From Candidatus Aminicenantota bacterium (GTDB lineage Bacteria; Acidobacteriota; Aminicenantia; Aminicenantales; Aminicenantaceae), in contig JAGLRY010000138.1 of assembly GCA_023135995.1 (NCBI GenBank), forward strand, positions 1-16,907: 16,907 nt of DNA. Reading direction: 5' to 3'. Below are positions 15,482 to 16,907 of the stretch, piece by piece (position 1 is the first letter of the stretch; every line of letters starts with the position of its first letter). A program made the translations under genes and the position numbers. The notes under the pieces are model-generated. The model ran no database searches and was not told the origin of the DNA. It saw only the letters and a program-made list of their open reading frames with translations.

Positions 15482-15511
15482 AAATTACCATAATAGACTC
15501 TCCGCTGTCAA
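15482..15511 (-). promoter_or_regulatory. Candidate promoter of the tetR-icmF operon
   Basis: On the minus strand a perfect TTGACA (15506-15511) is followed after 18 bases by TAATTT (15482-15487). A better -10-like TATTAT (15490-15495) is only ten bases away and would need a different, weak -35. Either way transcription would start at or inside the palindromic operator. Confidence 0.4.
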
Positions 15512-15594
15512 GTGTTTTTAAAAAATTTCAAATTTTATCGGGGAGTGACCGAAACGACCGCTAGCATTCTCATCCATCTTCAATTGGATATTTT

Positions 15595-16128
15595 TTACTT
15601 TTGGCGTTTGAGCAGATTCAGGTTAAAGCACTCAAAATTTCTATTTGGCATTCCAAGGTTAAAGCTTTCCTCCAGCGTATTATCATCTTTTATCGTATAG
15701 ATGAGCTCCACCTTCCAGCTGGGAGGCGCATTCTCCATTTTTTCGGACACCCAACGGATCGTTTTCCCGTCCTCTGAAATGCTGTCGAGCACATACTGGT
15801 TGATGAACCCTTCGATGTGGAACTGCCTGAACACAAATTTCTTACGGGACCGATCGTAACTGATGTACCCAAAATCCTCATGGACTTCGCCCTTAGGATT
15901 TTTCTCCTGCGGTTCAAAATTTGCTTTGGTTATCATCCGAAGATATTTTCCGTTGAGAACAAATTGGAATTCCTTCGTAACTTTGGAAACACCGGATTTT
16001 CCCTCACCTTTTCCTTCCCAAGTCCCGATAAAAAATTTGAACGGCTCCCATACATCCTGTTTTTTCTCAGTCTGGGAAATAAGAAGGATTGGAAACATCA
16101 GTAGTATTAGGATAATTTTTTTATTCAT
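15595..16128 (-). CDS. Secreted lipocalin-like beta-barrel protein (DUF1579/nitrobindin-like)
   Basis: 177 residues. A signal peptide covers about 1-19 (MNKK, then Ile/Leu-rich, ending LLISQ), and export to the periplasm is likely. The mature part opens with FKFFIGTWEGKGEGKSG, the Gly-Thr-Trp motif seen at the start of lipocalin, nitrobindin and DUF1579-type barrels, followed by alternating strands such as FGYISYDRSRKKFVFRQFHIEG. No catalytic residues stand out; a ligand-binding role is plausible but unproven, and heme binding should not be assumed. GGAGGG five bases before the ATG fixes the start. It begins 27 nt after the flavoredoxin gene stops, so the two are probably one operon. A 113-base gap without a gene separates it from the tetR start. 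Confidence 0.7.
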   Translation of the reverse strand: MNKKIILILLMFPILLISQTEKKQDVWEPFKFFIGTWEGKGEGKSGVSKVTKEFQFVLNGKYLRMITKANFEPQEKNPKGEVHEDFGYISYDRSRKKFVFRQFHIEGFINQYVLDSISEDGKTIRWVSEKMENAPPSWKVELIYTIKDDNTLEESFNLGMPNRNFECFNLNLLKRQK

Positions 16129-16155
16129 TTAGTCCCTCCCGAATTTATCATTTCC

Positions 16156-16731
16156 CTAGGCGCTTTTGATGCCTTTTCCGATGGAATAAGCATCCCCGAG
16201 AAATTCTCCTATGCCGTAGTATTTTCTACTCTCCGGAGCAAACAGAACAGCCTTAACTTTCTCTATATCTGGAGTTCCCTTCTCATCAAGAACGGAGGTG
16301 TCGGCTTTTACGTCGAGGATCGCCCCAATGAATTGGGTATGAAGTCCGATCTCAACAGTATGGAGCAGCTTGCATTCCAAAACTAAAAGGAATTCTTCGA
16401 TGTAGGGTGCATCCACAAGATTGCTTTTCACGGGCTGGAGCCCGGCTGTTGCCATTTTGTCCTCGGTTTTTCCGGAGGCCATCCCAAAATAATCCGCCAC
16501 ACGGAGATGTGCCTCTGAAGGAATGTTGATGGTGAACGCCTCCCGTTCAACAATATTCCAGTACGTGTACGTGGCTTTCCTAAGGGACACAGCCACACAG
16601 GGAGGCCTTGAGCAACAGATGCCTCCCCAGGCAGCTGTCATAGCGTTCGGTTTGCCCTCTTTATCGTAGGTTCCCACAACAAACACAGGAGTGGGATACA
16701 CAATCGTTTTTGGACCCAGCGACTCTTTCAT
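16156..16731 (-). CDS. Flavin reductase-like / flavoredoxin-type FMN-binding protein
   Basis: 191 residues, one flavin-reductase-like split-barrel domain. Typical flavoredoxin features are PTPVFVVGTYDKEGKPNAMT near the N-terminus, AAWGGICCSRPPCVAVSLRK at about 33-52, and FTINIPSEAHLRVADYFG at about 67-84. Family members bind FMN and carry electrons, or reduce flavin with NAD(P)H; which applies here cannot be read from sequence. The Cys pair in GGICCS is common in the flavoredoxin branch. AGGAGGG five bases before the ATG fixes the start. It is followed closely by the secreted beta-barrel gene. The upstream leader contains a large nested palindrome and a TATAAT on the minus strand at 16840-16845 without a matching -35. 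Confidence 0.92.
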   Translation of the reverse strand: MKESLGPKTIVYPTPVFVVGTYDKEGKPNAMTAAWGGICCSRPPCVAVSLRKATYTYWNIVEREAFTINIPSEAHLRVADYFGMASGKTEDKMATAGLQPVKSNLVDAPYIEEFLLVLECKLLHTVEIGLHTQFIGAILDVKADTSVLDEKGTPDIEKVKAVLFAPESRKYYGIGEFLGDAYSIGKGIKSA

Positions 16732-16758
16732 AAGAACCCTCCTAACCTGAATTATTCA

Positions 16759-16864
16759 TAAAAAACGTCAATGCTTTTTTACTTCAGCAATGTCAGGAAC
16801 TTATCCTGACACTGCTGAAAAAACTTTTCAAGAAGAATCATTATATATTCATCGACGTTTTTTA
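16759..16864. repeat. Nested inverted repeat upstream of the flavoredoxin gene
   Basis: Outer arms 16759-16773 (TAAAAAACGTCAATG) and 16850-16864 (CATCGACGTTTTTTA) pair at 14 of 15 positions. Inner arms 16783-16798 (TTCAGCAATGTCAGGA) and 16804-16819 (TCCTGACACTGCTGAA) pair at 15 of 16 around a five-base loop. Both odd positions would be U-G wobbles in minus-strand RNA, the strand of the downstream gene. It could be a leader structure, a dispersed palindromic repeat or a bidirectional terminator. A small hairpin (CTACAA/TTGTAG) follows at 16887-16906. Confidence 0.65.
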
Positions 16865-16907
16865 CCCTTCGGGCGAGCCGATCTCACTACAAAGTCTTCG
16901 TTGTAGC

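Noticed and set aside
16783..16823. Inner hairpin as a plain intrinsic terminator
   Set aside because: The stem is good, but the plus side is followed by AAAAAAC and the minus side by GTAAAAAAG rather than a T-run, and no gene ends there within the window.
1..16907. CRISPR array, tRNA or rRNA gene, transposase, or phage genes
   Set aside because: No repeated spacer pattern, cloverleaf, rRNA-like segment or mobile-element protein was seen on either strand.

Overview
The window is one stretch of chromosome from a Gram-negative bacterium. The evidence is a periplasmic DsbD-alpha-like domain protein, secreted proteins with signal peptides, strong AGGAGG-type ribosome sites, moderate GC by eye, and no phage, IS or plasmid genes. 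The lineage cannot be fixed from sequence alone. The gene mix (NTT-like carrier with HEAT repeats, fused isobutyryl-CoA mutase, flavoredoxin-like protein, split polyphosphate genes) would fit an uncultured acidobacterial, Aminicenantes-like or deltaproteobacterial-type organism, but that is a low-confidence inference.

Layout. (1) 18-5382, plus strand: a tight four-gene run of a nucleotide-carrier-like membrane protein with a HEAT-repeat tail, a small cNMP-binding-fold protein, a receiver-only response regulator, and a two-domain PPK2 polyphosphate kinase. (2) 5413-9276, minus strand: sixA-like phosphatase with a Lys/Ala/Pro-rich tail, then ppk1, then a CHAD protein. This run converges on the PPK2 gene. 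(3) 9450-10377, plus strand: a CYTH triphosphate tunnel enzyme and a DIPP-like Nudix hydrolase, divergent from sixA and served by an extended -10 promoter. (4) 10454-11002, minus: a secreted stand-alone DsbD-alpha-like protein. A non-coding stretch with an inverted repeat and a doubtful 62-residue ORF follows it. (5) 11517-15457, minus: a TetR regulator and a fused isobutyryl-CoA mutase (IcmF) in one operon, with a palindromic operator just before the regulator. (6) 15595-16731, minus: a flavoredoxin-type flavin reductase and a secreted beta-barrel protein. Upstream lies a nested palindrome of about 106 bp.

How it fits together. From about 3.9 to 10.4 kb, nearly every gene belongs to a family that makes, binds or cuts polyphosphate or related phosphoanhydrides. 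PPK1 makes polyP from ATP, the two-domain PPK2 probably returns phosphate from polyP to AMP, CHAD binds polyP, CYTH hydrolyses triphosphate, the Nudix enzyme resembles diphosphoinositol/dinucleotide polyphosphatases, and SixA carries a cationic tail that could bind a polyanion. The nucleotide-carrier-like protein, cNMP-fold protein and receiver are co-directional with PPK2 and may link this module to adenylate status or signalling. The icmF-tetR operon is a separate branched/short-chain acyl-CoA unit under probable autoregulation.
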